Origin: Promicromonospora sp049532985
GTDB lineage: Bacteria > Actinomycetota > Actinomycetes > Actinomycetales > Cellulomonadaceae
Length of the DNA stretch: 64,000 nt
Assembly (NCBI RefSeq): GCF_049532985.1
Contig: NZ_CP186693.1
Coordinates: 5,208,001-5,272,000, forward strand
Reading direction: 5' to 3'
Positions 51,910-61,191 of the stretch are shown one piece after another. Both the position numbers and the translations under genes were made by a program. Position 1 is the first letter of the stretch; the number at the start of each line of letters is the position of its first letter. The notes under the pieces are model-generated. The model was not told the DNA's origin. It searched no databases and saw nothing but the letters and a program-made list of their open reading frames with translations.

Positions 51910-54666
51910 GTGAGCACCGCCCTCTACCGCCGCTACAGGCCCGAGACGTTCGCCGAGGTGATCGGCCAGGACCACGTCACGGGTCCCCTGATGCAAGCCT
52001 TGCGCAGCGGGCGGGTGAACCACGCCTATCTGTTCAGCGGTCCGCGCGGCTGTGGCAAGACGACGTCCGCCCGCATTCTCGCGCGCACCCTGAACTGCGC
52101 GAAGAACACGCCGGAGTTGCCGATCGACACCCCGTGCGGCGAGTGCCCCTCGTGCGTCGAGCTGGCGCGCGGCGGCCCCGGTTCGCTCGACGTGGTGGAG
52201 ATCGACGCGGCGTCGCACAACGGTGTCGACGACGCGCGCGACCTGCGTGAGCGCGCCACCTTCGCGCCGGCGCGCGACCGGTACAAGATCTTCATCCTCG
52301 ACGAGGCGCACATGGTGACGCCGCAGGGCTTCAACGCGCTGCTCAAGATCGTCGAGGAGCCGCCGCCGCACATCAAGTTCATCTTCGCGACCACGGAGCC
52401 GGACAAGGTCATCGGCACCATCCGGTCGCGCACGCACCACTACCCGTTCCGGCTCGTGCCGCCGGACGTCCTGTCCCCGTACCTGGAGCAGCTCTGCGGC
52501 GCCGAGGGGATCGAGGTGGGCGGCGGGGTGCTCCCGCTGGTCACGCGAGCGGGCGGGGGATCCGTCCGCGACTCCCTGTCCGTGATGGACCAGCTCATCG
52601 CCGGCGCGACGGGCGGGGTCGTGGACTACGACCTGGCGGTGGGGCTGCTCGGCTTCACCCACGCGAGCCTGCTGGACGACGTCGTGGACGCGCTCGCCGC
52701 CCGCGACGGAGGCTCGATCTTCCGGGTCGTCGACCAGATCATCGCGACGGGGCACGAGCCGCGCCGGTTCGTCGAGGACGTCCTGGAACGCCTGCGCGAT
52801 CTCATCGTCATCGCGGTCTCGGGCGATGCGGCCAGCGCCGTGCTGCGCGGCATCCCGACCGATCAGCTCGACCGCATGCGCACGCAGGCGGGGCGCCTCG
52901 GCGTGGCCGAGCTCTCCCGCGCGGCAGACCTGGTGAATGCCGCACTGACCGAGATGACGGGCGCGACCTCGCCGCGCCTGCACCTGGAGCTCCTGTGCGC
53001 GCGCCTGCTCCTGCCCGGGGCCGACGACGGCGCCGCGGGGCTCGCCGCGCGCATCGACCGGCTGGAACGCGGGGGGATCGTCGGATCCGGAGCGCCCTCG
53101 GCGCCCGTGGCCGGTGCCGCATCCGTGTCCGGCGCCTCCGCGCCGGCCGACCCGTCGCCTGCCGGCGGGCTCACCGGTCCCGCCGCGGCACGGGCCGTGC
53201 TGGACGCACGCAGAAAGCGGGACGAGCCGGGCCGGACGCCGGCACAGGCCCCGGCTGCAACCCGCCCCGCTCCGACGGCGGAGCCGGCTCCGGAGCCTGC
53301 CGCACCGGACGCTCCCGCCGCGGCGGAGCCCCTCCCGGACTCGGGGTCGGACGCCGCAGGGTCCGAAGCCGCCGGATCGGATGTCGCCCACGCGTCGACC
53401 GGCTCGGCGCCTGCGGTGCCCGCACCGGTGGAGACGCCGCCCGCAGAAGAGACGCCGCGACCGGACGTGGCCGCGCCCGAGGCCGCACCGACGCCCGGGG
53501 CGACCGCGTCCGCTCCCGCAGCGGCTGCCCCTGCGGCCGCGGCAGCCCCCGTCTCGCCCCGGTCGGACGGTGAGGCACCCGTGGCAGACGGCGTCGAGCC
53601 CGGGGTCACCACGGAGACCGTCCGGCGGCGCTGGCCCGAGGTGCTCGGCGCGCTTGCCGCGGCCCGCGTGACGTGGTCGCTCGTCGGCCCGAACGCCCAG
53701 GTCGCAGCGCTGGACGGTGGCACGCTGAAGCTGGGGTTCGCGGCTCCTGGGCTCGCCCGCGCCTTCTCGAACGCCCGGCACACCAGCGCCGTGGAAGAAG
53801 CGGTCTACCAGACGCTCGGCATCCGCGTACGGGTCGAGGCGACCCTCGACGAGGGGCCGTCGGGTGGCGGTGCACCCGGTGGTGGTGCCCCTGGCGGTGG
53901 CGCACCCGGTGGTTCCGCAAGGGGGCCCGGTACGACGCCGTCGCCCGGCGGCGGGTCCGGACCGGGGGCAGAGGGCGCCGGAGCTTCGGCCCCGGCTGCG
54001 CCGCCGGTGTCGGACTGGCCGGACGTGCCTGCTCCCGGCGGTGGGGTCGCCTCGGCGGCGGCTGTCACCGCGCCTGCACCGGGTGGCGTACCGGGTGGTG
54101 TGCCAGGTGGTGCGTCGGGCAGCTCTCCGGCGAGCGCGCGCGCAGGTGTTGCCGTGGCGTCGGGGAGCGTCGCTGTCGCCGAACGCCCCGAGCCGTCCCG
54201 TCCCGAGCCGTCTCGTCCGGAGCCGTCCGGGCCCGACGCGGCGCGCCCGGAGCCCACCCGTCCTGCGGCCCGTCCGCCGTCGGCGGCGAGCGCTGCCGAC
54301 GAGGCATGGCTCTCGGGGGCGAGTGCGTCCGAGCCCCCGGCGGACTACGACATGCCTGAACCCGAGCCGGTGTACGAGGAGCAGGCTCCGGCGCCCACCC
54401 GCGCTCCGACATCGGGCGCGGGCAGTGCACGCGAGGCGTTGCGGCAGGCGAACGAGCGACGGGCACGCGCTGCGAGTGGTGCGCCCGAGACGCGAGCGGC
54501 CGTGCACAGGCCCGAGCCGCAGACCGGGACGGGTGGCGGGCCAGACTTCTACGACGAACCGTCCGACGACGACCCGGACATCACCTCGGCCGGCCTGGTC
54601 GGCGTGCCGCTCGTGGTGCAGGTGCTGGGCGGAACGGTGATCGACGAGATCGTGGAGCAGGCATGA
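51910..54666 (+). CDS. dnaX: DNA polymerase III subunit gamma/tau
   Basis: 918 residues from GTG 51910. The clamp-loader AAA+ module has Walker A GPRGCGKT (44-51), a Zn site (C63, C76, C79, C82) and Walker B IFILDEAHMV. Domain III extends to about 370. A long Ala/Pro/Gly-rich linker with a folded island (about 560-640, VRRRWPEVLGALAAARVTWS onward) and repeats of GGGAP and PEPSRPEPS follow; such tails are normal in actinobacterial tau. It loads the sliding clamp and couples polymerase to helicase. It overlaps the Nudix gene by 4 bp. Confidence 0.95.
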   Translation: MSTALYRRYRPETFAEVIGQDHVTGPLMQALRSGRVNHAYLFSGPRGCGKTTSARILARTLNCAKNTPELPIDTPCGECPSCVELARGGPGSLDVVEIDAASHNGVDDARDLRERATFAPARDRYKIFILDEAHMVTPQGFNALLKIVEEPPPHIKFIFATTEPDKVIGTIRSRTHHYPFRLVPPDVLSPYLEQLCGAEGIEVGGGVLPLVTRAGGGSVRDSLSVMDQLIAGATGGVVDYDLAVGLLGFTHASLLDDVVDALAARDGGSIFRVVDQIIATGHEPRRFVEDVLERLRDLIVIAVSGDAASAVLRGIPTDQLDRMRTQAGRLGVAELSRAADLVNAALTEMTGATSPRLHLELLCARLLLPGADDGAAGLAARIDRLERGGIVGSGAPSAPVAGAASVSGASAPADPSPAGGLTGPAAARAVLDARRKRDEPGRTPAQAPAATRPAPTAEPAPEPAAPDAPAAAEPLPDSGSDAAGSEAAGSDVAHASTGSAPAVPAPVETPPAEETPRPDVAAPEAAPTPGATASAPAAAAPAAAAAPVSPRSDGEAPVADGVEPGVTTETVRRRWPEVLGALAAARVTWSLVGPNAQVAALDGGTLKLGFAAPGLARAFSNARHTSAVEEAVYQTLGIRVRVEATLDEGPSGGGAPGGGAPGGGAPGGSARGPGTTPSPGGGSGPGAEGAGASAPAAPPVSDWPDVPAPGGGVASAAAVTAPAPGGVPGGVPGGASGSSPASARAGVAVASGSVAVAERPEPSRPEPSRPEPSGPDAARPEPTRPAARPPSAASAADEAWLSGASASEPPADYDMPEPEPVYEEQAPAPTRAPTSGAGSAREALRQANERRARAASGAPETRAAVHRPEPQTGTGGGPDFYDEPSDDDPDITSAGLVGVPLVVQVLGGTVIDEIVEQA

Positions 54667-55079
54667 GTGCGGACAACCCGGTGACGACGCTACGGATCGT
54701 CGCGGCGGTCGTGGAGCGCGCCGACGGGCGGCACCTGCTGGTCCGCAAGCGGGGGACGCAGGCCTTCATGCAGGTGGGCGGCAAGATCGAGCCGGGGGAG
54801 GAGCCCTTGGCCGCGCTGCTGCGCGAGTTCGAGGAGGAGGTCGGGTTGCGGCTGGACCCGGCCGACGTCGAGAGCCTGGGCCGGTTCGGCGCGGTCGCCG
54901 CCAACGAGCCCGATCATGTCGTCGATGCCCACGCCTACCGCGTGCGGCTGCGCCCTGGCGTGGAGATCGCCGTCCGGGCCGAGCTCGAGGAGCTCGTGTG
55001 GATCGACCCGGCGGACCCGGTCGCACGCTATCCGCTCGCCCCGCTGTCCCGGGACCTGCTCACCGCGGCCGGGCACTGA
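54663..55079 (+). CDS. Nudix hydrolase (MutT-like)
   Basis: 138 residues. The Nudix box runs from G40 to L62: G-KIEPG-E46...R54-E-F-E57-E-E-V-G61, with metal-binding glutamates 57-58. It should hydrolyse a nucleoside diphosphate derivative, perhaps an oxidised dNTP. The ATGA overlap with dnaX suggests coupled expression and a nucleotide-pool cleaning role near replication. Confidence 0.9.
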   Translation: MSADNPVTTLRIVAAVVERADGRHLLVRKRGTQAFMQVGGKIEPGEEPLAALLREFEEEVGLRLDPADVESLGRFGAVAANEPDHVVDAHAYRVRLRPGVEIAVRAELEELVWIDPADPVARYPLAPLSRDLLTAAGH

Positions 55080-55084
55080 CCGGC

Positions 55085-55261
55085 TCAGCGGGCGTCCCGC
55101 TCCGCACGGTTGCGGGCGACGAGCGCGGCGCGCTCGCGCTCCATCCGGCGGCGGGGGTCGGTGTCGTCGGCCTGCTCGGCGGGGCCGGCCACGTGGAGCA
55201 GCAGCCAGTTGAGCCGCCACTTGAAGCGGTAGCCCAGGGTCAGGCCGTCGCTGTTGCGCAT
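55085..55261 (-). CDS. Small conserved-looking basic protein
   Basis: 58 residues from ATG 55261, MRNSDGLTLGYRFKWRLNWL onward. One short hydrophobic stretch (WLLLHVAGPAE) and a highly charged C-terminus. Convergent with the Nudix gene, divergent from the marR gene whose operator could control both. I recall similar short actinobacterial hypotheticals but no function. Confidence 0.6.
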   Translation of the reverse strand: MRNSDGLTLGYRFKWRLNWLLLHVAGPAEQADDTDPRRRMERERAALVARNRAERDAR

Positions 55262-55278
55262 GGTGTGCCTCCACTTAT

Positions 55279-55305
55279 TTGGTGTACCAATAGTTTGCAC
55301 ACCAA
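55279..55305. promoter_or_regulatory. Inverted repeat upstream of the OhrR/MarR gene
   Basis: TTGGTGT (55279-55285) and ACACCAA (55299-55305) form 7-bp perfect arms with a 13-bp spacer; a nested TTGGTGTACCAA lies at the left. It lies between the divergent 58-residue gene and marR. AT-rich against the background, as MarR operators often are. Confidence 0.65.
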
Positions 55306-55338
55306 CTGATAGCCTGGTCAAGATCGGAGAGGAGCTCC

Positions 55339-55905
55339 ATGGCCGTCACGCCCAGGACGGGAGCCGCGTCGCCGTCCGTCTCGACGTCTGTCTCGACGTC
55401 TGTCTCGAAGGTGACCGCCGGCGAGGTGGACGTGCCCGCCGGGAGCCATGCCCCGGCCGAGCCCGCGGCGAGTGCGCCCGACGACCTCCTGGCCCTCGAC
55501 CGCCAGGTCTGCTTCGCCCTCGCGGTCGCCTCGCGCAGCGTCATCGCGCTGTACCGTCCGCTGCTCGAACCGATGGGGATCACCCATCCGCAGTACCTGG
55601 TGATGCTGGCGCTGTGGGAGCAGTCGCCCCTCTCGGTCAAGCAGCTCAGCGGGCTGCTCCAGCTCGACCCCGGCACGCTGTCGCCGCTGCTCAAGCGGCT
55701 CGAGGCGATCGGTTACGTGTCCCGGGGTCGCGACCCTCGCGACGAGCGGGCGCTCGCCGTCGAGCTCACCGACGAGGGCCGCGCGCTGCGGGAGCGTGCC
55801 CTCGAGGTCCCGCCGGCGATCATGGCGCGCCTGGGCATGTCGGCGGAGGAGCTCGGGCTGCTGCACCGCAGCCTGACCCGCGTGATCGCGGCGGCCGCAC
55901 CGTGA
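55339..55905 (+). CDS. MarR-family regulator, OhrR-like
   Basis: 188 residues. After an unusual Ser/Thr/Ala-rich N-terminal tail (about 1-50, with SVSTSVSTSVS from a DNA repeat) the OhrR pattern begins: LDRQVCFALAVASRSVIALY, with the redox Cys in QVCFAL, then LTHP-type ITHPQYLVMLALWE and LLQLDPGTLSPLLKRLEAIG. OhrR senses organic peroxides through that Cys. No ohr gene is adjacent; the overlapping gene is a VOC protein. An internal start near residue 46 cannot be excluded. Confidence 0.85.
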   Translation: MAVTPRTGAASPSVSTSVSTSVSKVTAGEVDVPAGSHAPAEPAASAPDDLLALDRQVCFALAVASRSVIALYRPLLEPMGITHPQYLVMLALWEQSPLSVKQLSGLLQLDPGTLSPLLKRLEAIGYVSRGRDPRDERALAVELTDEGRALRERALEVPPAIMARLGMSAEELGLLHRSLTRVIAAAAP

Positions 55906-56306
55906 CCCGGGGACGGCTGCACCACGTCGAGCTGTGGGTTCCGTCGCTGGCGCGCGCCGAGCGGTCCTGGGGCTGGCTCCTGACCACGCTCGGGTACGCC
56001 GAGCACCAGCGGTGGAGCGCCGGGGTGAGCTGGATCCTGGACGGCACCTATGTCGTCGTCGAGCAGAGCCCGGCCATGGTGGCCGGGGCGCACGACCGCC
56101 TCGCGCCCGGGCTCAACCACCTCGCGTTCCAGGGCGGTACCCGTGCCGACGTGGACAGGCTCGTCGACGAGGCCACCCAGCACGGCTGGGCGCTCCTCTT
56201 CCCGGAGCGGCACCCGCACGCGGGAGGTCCCGATCACTACGCGGCCTACCTGGAGGACGAGGACGGCTACGAGGCCGAGGTCGTCGCGGTCCGAGACGCG
56301 GTCTGA
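55902..56306 (+). CDS. VOC (glyoxalase/bleomycin-resistance fold) protein
   Basis: 134 residues from GTG 55902, overlapping the regulator's stop (GTGA). The VOC pattern has LHHVELWVPSL with the first metal His, LNHLAFQG with the second, and a C-terminal ...YEAEVVA with Glu. It should be a metal-dependent enzyme or resistance protein of the vicinal-oxygen-chelate superfamily. It is coupled to an OhrR-like regulator, so it may detoxify an oxidised or thiol-conjugated compound (inference). Confidence 0.85.
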   Translation: MTRGRLHHVELWVPSLARAERSWGWLLTTLGYAEHQRWSAGVSWILDGTYVVVEQSPAMVAGAHDRLAPGLNHLAFQGGTRADVDRLVDEATQHGWALLFPERHPHAGGPDHYAAYLEDEDGYEAEVVAVRDAV

Positions 56307-56423
56307 GACGCGCGCTCGATGCCGCGGCACCTCGGGCGGCACCTCGGATGGGTCGCGACCGGCATCGTGAACGGGATGACGCGCCGGCGAGCCGTGTCAG
56401 AGGCTCCTGGCACACTTCCGGGC

Positions 56424-57002
56424 ATGTCCCACGACGTCACGCCTCGGCCCGCCTCCGCCCGCTCCGTCGACGAGCTCCGGGCACTCGTCGACGCGGGCGC
56501 GACACCCCGGTGCCTGCACTTCTGGGGGCATCAGCCGGAGCCGGACGGGTCGGTCGGCAGGAGCAGCCTGAGCCAGTGGTTCGAAGCGCCCTTCACCGTG
56601 GACGGCGTGCACTACCGCACCGCCGAGCACTGGATGATGGCGCAGAAGGCCCGCCTGTTCGGTGACCCGGAGGCCGAACGGGCCGCGGTCGAGGCGCCGA
56701 ACCCCGCGCTCGCGAAGGCGGCGGGTCGCACGGTGCGTGACTTCGACGATGCCGTGTGGGTGCGCGAACGGTTCGAGATCGTGGTGCGCGGCAACGTGCA
56801 CAAGTTCGCCTCGCGCCCCGAGCTGCGCGACTTCCTGCTGCGCACCGGCTCCCGGGTGCTCGTCGAGGCCAGCCCGCGCGACCGCGTCTGGGGCATCGGG
56901 ATGGGCGCCCGGAACGAGAACGCGGAGCGTCCCGCCGCCTGGCGTGGCCTCAACCTGCTGGGATTCGCCCTGATGGAGGCCCGGGAACGGCTCCAGGACT
57001 GA
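56424..57002 (+). CDS. NADAR-family protein (YbiA-like)
   Basis: 192 residues. The NADAR core is visible: LSQWFEAPFTVDGVHYRTAEHWMMAQKARLF (split at HYR), then WVRERFEIVVRGNVHKFASRPELRDFLLRTG, and ASPRDRVWGIGM with NLLG near the end. YbiA-type members act as N-glycosidases on riboflavin intermediates, and others remove ADP-ribose from nucleic acids. Which applies here is unknown. ATG 56424 begins the conserved protein. Confidence 0.88.
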   Translation: MSHDVTPRPASARSVDELRALVDAGATPRCLHFWGHQPEPDGSVGRSSLSQWFEAPFTVDGVHYRTAEHWMMAQKARLFGDPEAERAAVEAPNPALAKAAGRTVRDFDDAVWVRERFEIVVRGNVHKFASRPELRDFLLRTGSRVLVEASPRDRVWGIGMGARNENAERPAAWRGLNLLGFALMEARERLQD

Positions 57003-57109
57003 GCAGGGCCGGCCGGCCATGGGGCTGTATCGGATGCCGACCCCGGCTTCCGGCGCCGCGTCCGGTCCGCAAGAATGTCGCGTCCCCCACCGAAAGGACG
57101 TGCTCCAGC

Positions 57110-58540
57110 ATGTCGCGGATCCTGCCCCGTTCCACCCCGCGCGCACAGGGTGTGGATCCCACGGCGCTGCGCCGACTCGTCGGTCGCCTGGACCACCTGG
57201 AGGACGTGCACAGCGTGATGGTGGTGCGTCACGGGCACGTGATCGCCGAGAACTGGTGGCACCCGCACACCGCGGACCGTCCGCACACGATGTTCTCGGT
57301 GAGCAAGAGCTTTACGTCCACGGCTGTCGGCCTCGCGGTGCACGAGGGTCTCCTGACCCTGGACGACCGGGTTGTCGACCTGCTGCCGGACGACGTCCCC
57401 GCCGACCCGGGTGAGCACCTGCGCGCCATGCGGGTGCGTGACCTGCTGACCATGACGGCCGGCCACAGCGCCTCTACCATGGAGGGCATCGACCGCACCA
57501 TCACGCTGCCCGGGGCACGCTGGGCCCGTGCCATCCTGGCCCAGCCGGTGGAGCACGAGCCGGGCACGCGTTTCGTCTACAACACGGGTGCGACCTACCT
57601 GCTGTCGGCGATCCTGCACCGGCTCACGGGCCGGCGTCTGCTCGACTACCTGACGCCTCGCCTGCTGGCCCCGCTCGGCATCACGCACGCCGCGTGGGAG
57701 CAGGACCCGGACGGCATCGACACGGGTGGGTTCGGGCTGTCGATCACCACGGAGGAGATGGCGGCGTTCGGCCAGCTCTACCTGCAGGGCGGAACCTGGG
57801 CGGGCGAGCAGCTCGTCCCGGCGGAGTGGGTGGCGCAGGCCTCGGCGCAGCAGGTCCCGAACGGCCCGCACGACTGGCCCGACTGGAACCAGGGCTACGG
57901 CTACCAGTTCTGGCAGTGCCGCCACGGTGCCTACCGGGCCGACGGCGCGTTCGGGCAGTACATCGTCGTGTGGCCGGAGAAGGACCTGGTGATCATCATG
58001 ACGTCGGGCCTGGCGGACCTCCAGTCCGTGCTCGACGTCGTCTGGGACACGCTGCTGCCCGACGACGCCTGGGTCGCTCCCGAGGCCGGCGCGCCCGACC
58101 TGGTGGCCCCGGTCGAGACCGCGCTGCCGACCCCGGCCGGTGCGGCGTCGAGCCCGGTCGAGGCGGCCCTGGACGGTGCGACCTTCGTGCTGGCGCCGAA
58201 CGAGCGCGACGTGAGCGCCGTCCTCCTGGGCCGCGCCCCCGACGGCCGGACGGAGGTGACGATGACCATCGGCGGCCTGGACCACACGGTGCGGTTCGGG
58301 TACGGGGAGTGGAGCCAGGGCACCTGCTCGCTCCTGGGCGTCCCGGCCGACGTCGCCACGGCCGCCGCCTGGGCGGACGAGTCGACGCTGCACGGCCGGA
58401 TCGTCTTCCTGGGTACGCCGTTCGAGTGGCGTCTGACGCTGCGCTTCTCGGGGGACGAGGTCGCGGTCGTGGTCGACCGCAACGTCTCGTTCGGTGAGCG
58501 TGGCTTCCTGGACGCGACGGGCACGGCCCGGCGCGCCTGA
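57110..58540 (+). CDS. Serine hydrolase of the beta-lactamase/esterase class C fold
   Basis: 476 residues, no signal peptide, so cytoplasmic. The S-x-x-K motif is S63-V-S-K66 (FSVSKSFTST), followed by YNTGATYLLS as the Y-x-N region. A long C-terminal beta domain (about 350-476) follows the catalytic domain. The fold covers beta-lactamases, D-aminopeptidases and lipid/ester hydrolases; lack of export argues against a beta-lactamase and for an esterase-type function. Confidence 0.88.
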   Translation: MSRILPRSTPRAQGVDPTALRRLVGRLDHLEDVHSVMVVRHGHVIAENWWHPHTADRPHTMFSVSKSFTSTAVGLAVHEGLLTLDDRVVDLLPDDVPADPGEHLRAMRVRDLLTMTAGHSASTMEGIDRTITLPGARWARAILAQPVEHEPGTRFVYNTGATYLLSAILHRLTGRRLLDYLTPRLLAPLGITHAAWEQDPDGIDTGGFGLSITTEEMAAFGQLYLQGGTWAGEQLVPAEWVAQASAQQVPNGPHDWPDWNQGYGYQFWQCRHGAYRADGAFGQYIVVWPEKDLVIIMTSGLADLQSVLDVVWDTLLPDDAWVAPEAGAPDLVAPVETALPTPAGAASSPVEAALDGATFVLAPNERDVSAVLLGRAPDGRTEVTMTIGGLDHTVRFGYGEWSQGTCSLLGVPADVATAAAWADESTLHGRIVFLGTPFEWRLTLRFSGDEVAVVVDRNVSFGERGFLDATGTARRA

Positions 58541-58561
58541 GCCGGAGCGCCCCGCCCGTCG

Positions 58562-59035
58562 TCACGCAGGGCGCAAGGCGACCAGCGGTAGCGTCTCCAC
58601 GAGCCGGCGACGGTCCTCGTCCGTGCCCCGGTAGTCCTGGCCGAGCAGCAGACCGAGCGTCCTGCGCAGCACGGGCCGGAGCACGCCGTAGCGCCTCTCG
58701 TAGGCGGTCATGACGTCGACCGCCTCGTCCGCCTCCAGGAACCGGACCTCCGCCCGGCGCGGCGTGCGACCGAAGCTGACCCGGGCGTCCCCGTTCGCCC
58801 GGAGGTTGCGGAGCCACTGGGCCCGCGCGCCGAACCCGGAGATCACCACCGCCTCGCCGGAGTCCTTGTCGTACCGCAGCACCTCCAGCACCACGGTGTG
58901 CGCGGTGCCGCTCTTACGGCCCACATGGGTGAGCTGGAGGAACTTCCTGCCGAGCACCCGCCCCATGCCGTGGCGGTACAGGGCGTTGGGCGCGGCGAAG
59001 GCGGTCCGCAGCCAGGGCGGCAGGGTGGTGGTCAT
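58562..59035 (-). CDS. Deazaflavin-dependent nitroreductase (DDN-like)
   Basis: 157 residues. LTHVGRKSGTAHTVVLEVLRY, VVISGFGARAQWLRNLRANGDARVSFG and VRFLEADEAVDVMTAYERRYG are the typical DDN-family core. It should bind F420 and reduce a quinone or nitro compound. Together with the LLM oxidoreductase at 34342, it suggests that this organism makes F420. Confidence 0.88.
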   Translation of the reverse strand: MTTTLPPWLRTAFAAPNALYRHGMGRVLGRKFLQLTHVGRKSGTAHTVVLEVLRYDKDSGEAVVISGFGARAQWLRNLRANGDARVSFGRTPRRAEVRFLEADEAVDVMTAYERRYGVLRPVLRRTLGLLLGQDYRGTDEDRRRLVETLPLVALRPA

Positions 59036-59146
59036 CGCTCCACCGTAGGGGTGCGTGGGCTGACCTGCGATGTCATCCCGGGGTGGGACCCGGGTTCATC
59101 CCCTGGCCTGACGGTTCGCGAGCGTGTCCCGCGCTACTGTCCCGGC

Positions 59147-60067
59147 ATGACACCAGACGGTGGTATCCGCGCGCAGGGCGTGCGGCGTTCCTTCGGGCCG
59201 GTCCATGCCGTGGCCGACGTCGACCTGGTCGCCGCACCAGGTCGTGTCACCGCGCTGATCGGACCCAACGGGTCGGGCAAGACGACTCTCCTGCTCATGC
59301 TCGCCGGACTCCTGACGCCCGACGGGGGCACGATCAGCGTCGCGGGGGCCGACCCGGTGACCGACAGCTATGCGGCGCGCTCGCGGACCGGCTGGATGCC
59401 GGACGTGTTCGGCACGTGGGACTCCCTGACCGCCCGCGAGGTGCTGACCACCGTCGCGGCGGCCTACCGCATCGACGCCGCCGCCGGCCGGGCCCGCGCG
59501 GGCGAGCTGCTCGACCTCGTGCACCTGTCCGACCTCGCCGACCAGCCCGCGCACGTCCTGTCCCGGGGCCAGAAGCAGCGCCTCGGCCTGGCGCGGGCCC
59601 TCGTGCACGATCCCGACGTCCTGCTCCTCGACGAGCCCGCCTCGGGTCTGGACCCGCGCTCCCGCGTGGACCTGCGCGTGCTGGTCCGGCGTCTCGCGGC
59701 GCAGGGCAAGACGATCCTGGTCTCCTCGCACGTGCTCACCGAGCTCGACGAGATGGCCGACGACGCCGTGTTCATCTCGCGCGGGCGCACGGTCGCCACG
59801 CGTTCCGTGGCCGACGGCGACCTGCCGCGCGAGTGGCGGCTGACGGGTCTGGACCCCGCTGCGCTCACGGCCTGGCTGGACCAGCACGGTACGGCCTACC
59901 GCCGGGACACCGACGGACCCGGGGTGCTCGTCGAGCTCGCCGGGGACGCCGCGGCCGCGGCGCTGCTGCGCTCGACGGTCGAGGGCGGCGTCGAGGTGTC
60001 GAGTCTCGCGCCCGCGGGCGGCGTCTTGGAGCAGGCCTACCTGGCCCTGGAGGAGGAGCGGCGATGA
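59147..60067 (+). CDS. ABC transporter ATP-binding protein
   Basis: 306 residues. Walker A GPNGSGKT, signature LSRGQKQRLGLA, Walker B LLLDEPASGLD, H-loop SSHVLTEL. The C-terminal 90 residues carry an exporter-type accessory domain. The start follows a non-coding stretch and the stop overlaps the permease gene by 4 bp. Typical of ABC-2 exporters of unknown cargo. Confidence 0.92.
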   Translation: MTPDGGIRAQGVRRSFGPVHAVADVDLVAAPGRVTALIGPNGSGKTTLLLMLAGLLTPDGGTISVAGADPVTDSYAARSRTGWMPDVFGTWDSLTAREVLTTVAAAYRIDAAAGRARAGELLDLVHLSDLADQPAHVLSRGQKQRLGLARALVHDPDVLLLDEPASGLDPRSRVDLRVLVRRLAAQGKTILVSSHVLTELDEMADDAVFISRGRTVATRSVADGDLPREWRLTGLDPAALTAWLDQHGTAYRRDTDGPGVLVELAGDAAAAALLRSTVEGGVEVSSLAPAGGVLEQAYLALEEERR

Positions 60068-61188
60068 GCGTCGACGTGGAAGTTGCCCCGGCCGCCCCGC
60101 GCGCCGGCGGGCGTGGCACGTGGTCCCTGTCCTGGCACGGCCTGCGCACCGTCACGGTGCTGGAGCTGCGCCAGCGCGTGCGGTCCACGCGGTGGAAGAC
60201 CGCGCTGGTCGTGTGGTTCCTCGTGGTCGGCCTGATCACGCTGCTCACCACGGGCGCCTTCGCGATCCTCGCGGGGGACGCCCCGAGCGGCGAGCCGTTC
60301 GGCGGCATGGTCTACAGCATCGTCGTCGGCTTCGTGCTGTTCCTCGGGCTGCTGGTGGCGCCCACCCTCTCGTCGGGTGCGATCAACGGCGACCGGAACG
60401 CGGGCACGCTCGCGACACTGCAGGTCACGCTGCTGTCGCCCGCGGAGATCGTGCTCGGCAAGCTGGCGGCGGCCTGGATCGCGGCTCTCGCCTTCCTCGT
60501 GGCGAGCATCCCGTTCCTTGCCTGGGCACTGGTCGGCGGGGGCGTGTCCTGGCTCGCGCTGCTCACCACGGTGCTCATGCTGGCGCTCGTGCTGGGCGTC
60601 GTGTGCGCCGTCGGGCTCGGCTTCTCGGCGGTGGTCGGCAAGACGTCCGGGTCCGCGGTGCTGACGTACCTCACCCTCGGCGGGGTCACCGCGGTGCTGC
60701 CGATCGTCTTCGCCCTGCTCGTGCCGGTGACCACCAGCCCGCAGGAGGTCCGGGTCTGGGACGTCGAGCCCGGGTACACCTGGGAGGAGACCGAGGCGCC
60801 CGAGTGCGAGTGGCAGACGCACGAGGTCGACGTCTGGCACAGCGAGCGCACCTGGTGGCTGCTGGCCCCCAACCCGTTCGTGGTGGTCGCCGACGCGCAG
60901 CCCCTGACCGGGGACCCGGAGACGCTCGCCGACGACGGCAACCTGCTCGCGCTGCTCCAGTACGGCGTGCGGTACGCGCGCACCGGCGAGACCGGTGAGC
61001 AGGACTGGTGCAGCTACATGGTCGACTCGGCCGACTCGCCCGTCGAGCCCGTCCGGGTCACCGACCAGCTCGTGTGGCCCTGGGGCCTCGGCTTCGACCT
61101 GCTGCTCGGCGCGGCCGGCGTCGTGGTCGCGGTGAACCGCCTGCGGGTCCCGACGGCGCACCTGCCGCAGGGCACCCGCGTCGCCTGA
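60064..61188 (+). CDS. ABC-2-type permease
   Basis: 374 residues with about six membrane helices: one near 45-70, four between 80 and 235, and a final one near 345. A large extracytoplasmic loop (about 240-335) contains three Cys. The N-terminal VTVLELRQRVRSTRWKTALV is a cytoplasmic segment typical of ABC-2 permeases. It pairs with the preceding ATPase. The substrate is unknown. Confidence 0.88.
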   Translation: MSVDVEVAPAAPRAGGRGTWSLSWHGLRTVTVLELRQRVRSTRWKTALVVWFLVVGLITLLTTGAFAILAGDAPSGEPFGGMVYSIVVGFVLFLGLLVAPTLSSGAINGDRNAGTLATLQVTLLSPAEIVLGKLAAAWIAALAFLVASIPFLAWALVGGGVSWLALLTTVLMLALVLGVVCAVGLGFSAVVGKTSGSAVLTYLTLGGVTAVLPIVFALLVPVTTSPQEVRVWDVEPGYTWEETEAPECEWQTHEVDVWHSERTWWLLAPNPFVVVADAQPLTGDPETLADDGNLLALLQYGVRYARTGETGEQDWCSYMVDSADSPVEPVRVTDQLVWPWGLGFDLLLGAAGVVVAVNRLRVPTAHLPQGTRVA

Positions 61189-61191
61189 CCG

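Noticed and set aside
53110..54300. Repeats in dnaX (GGGAP, PEPSRPEPS) as a CRISPR or mobile repeat
   Set aside because: They are in-frame coding repeats of the disordered tau linker, irregular in length and without spacers.
50833..54507. A 1224-codon open frame on the minus strand
   Set aside because: It is antisense to dnaX and overlaps the DUF222 gene. The translation is Arg/Gly-rich without any domain.
55373..55408. Short tandem repeat GTCTCGACGTCT as a regulatory iteron
   Set aside because: It lies inside the marR coding sequence and encodes the SVSTSVSTS tail; three imperfect units are too few to claim an iteron.
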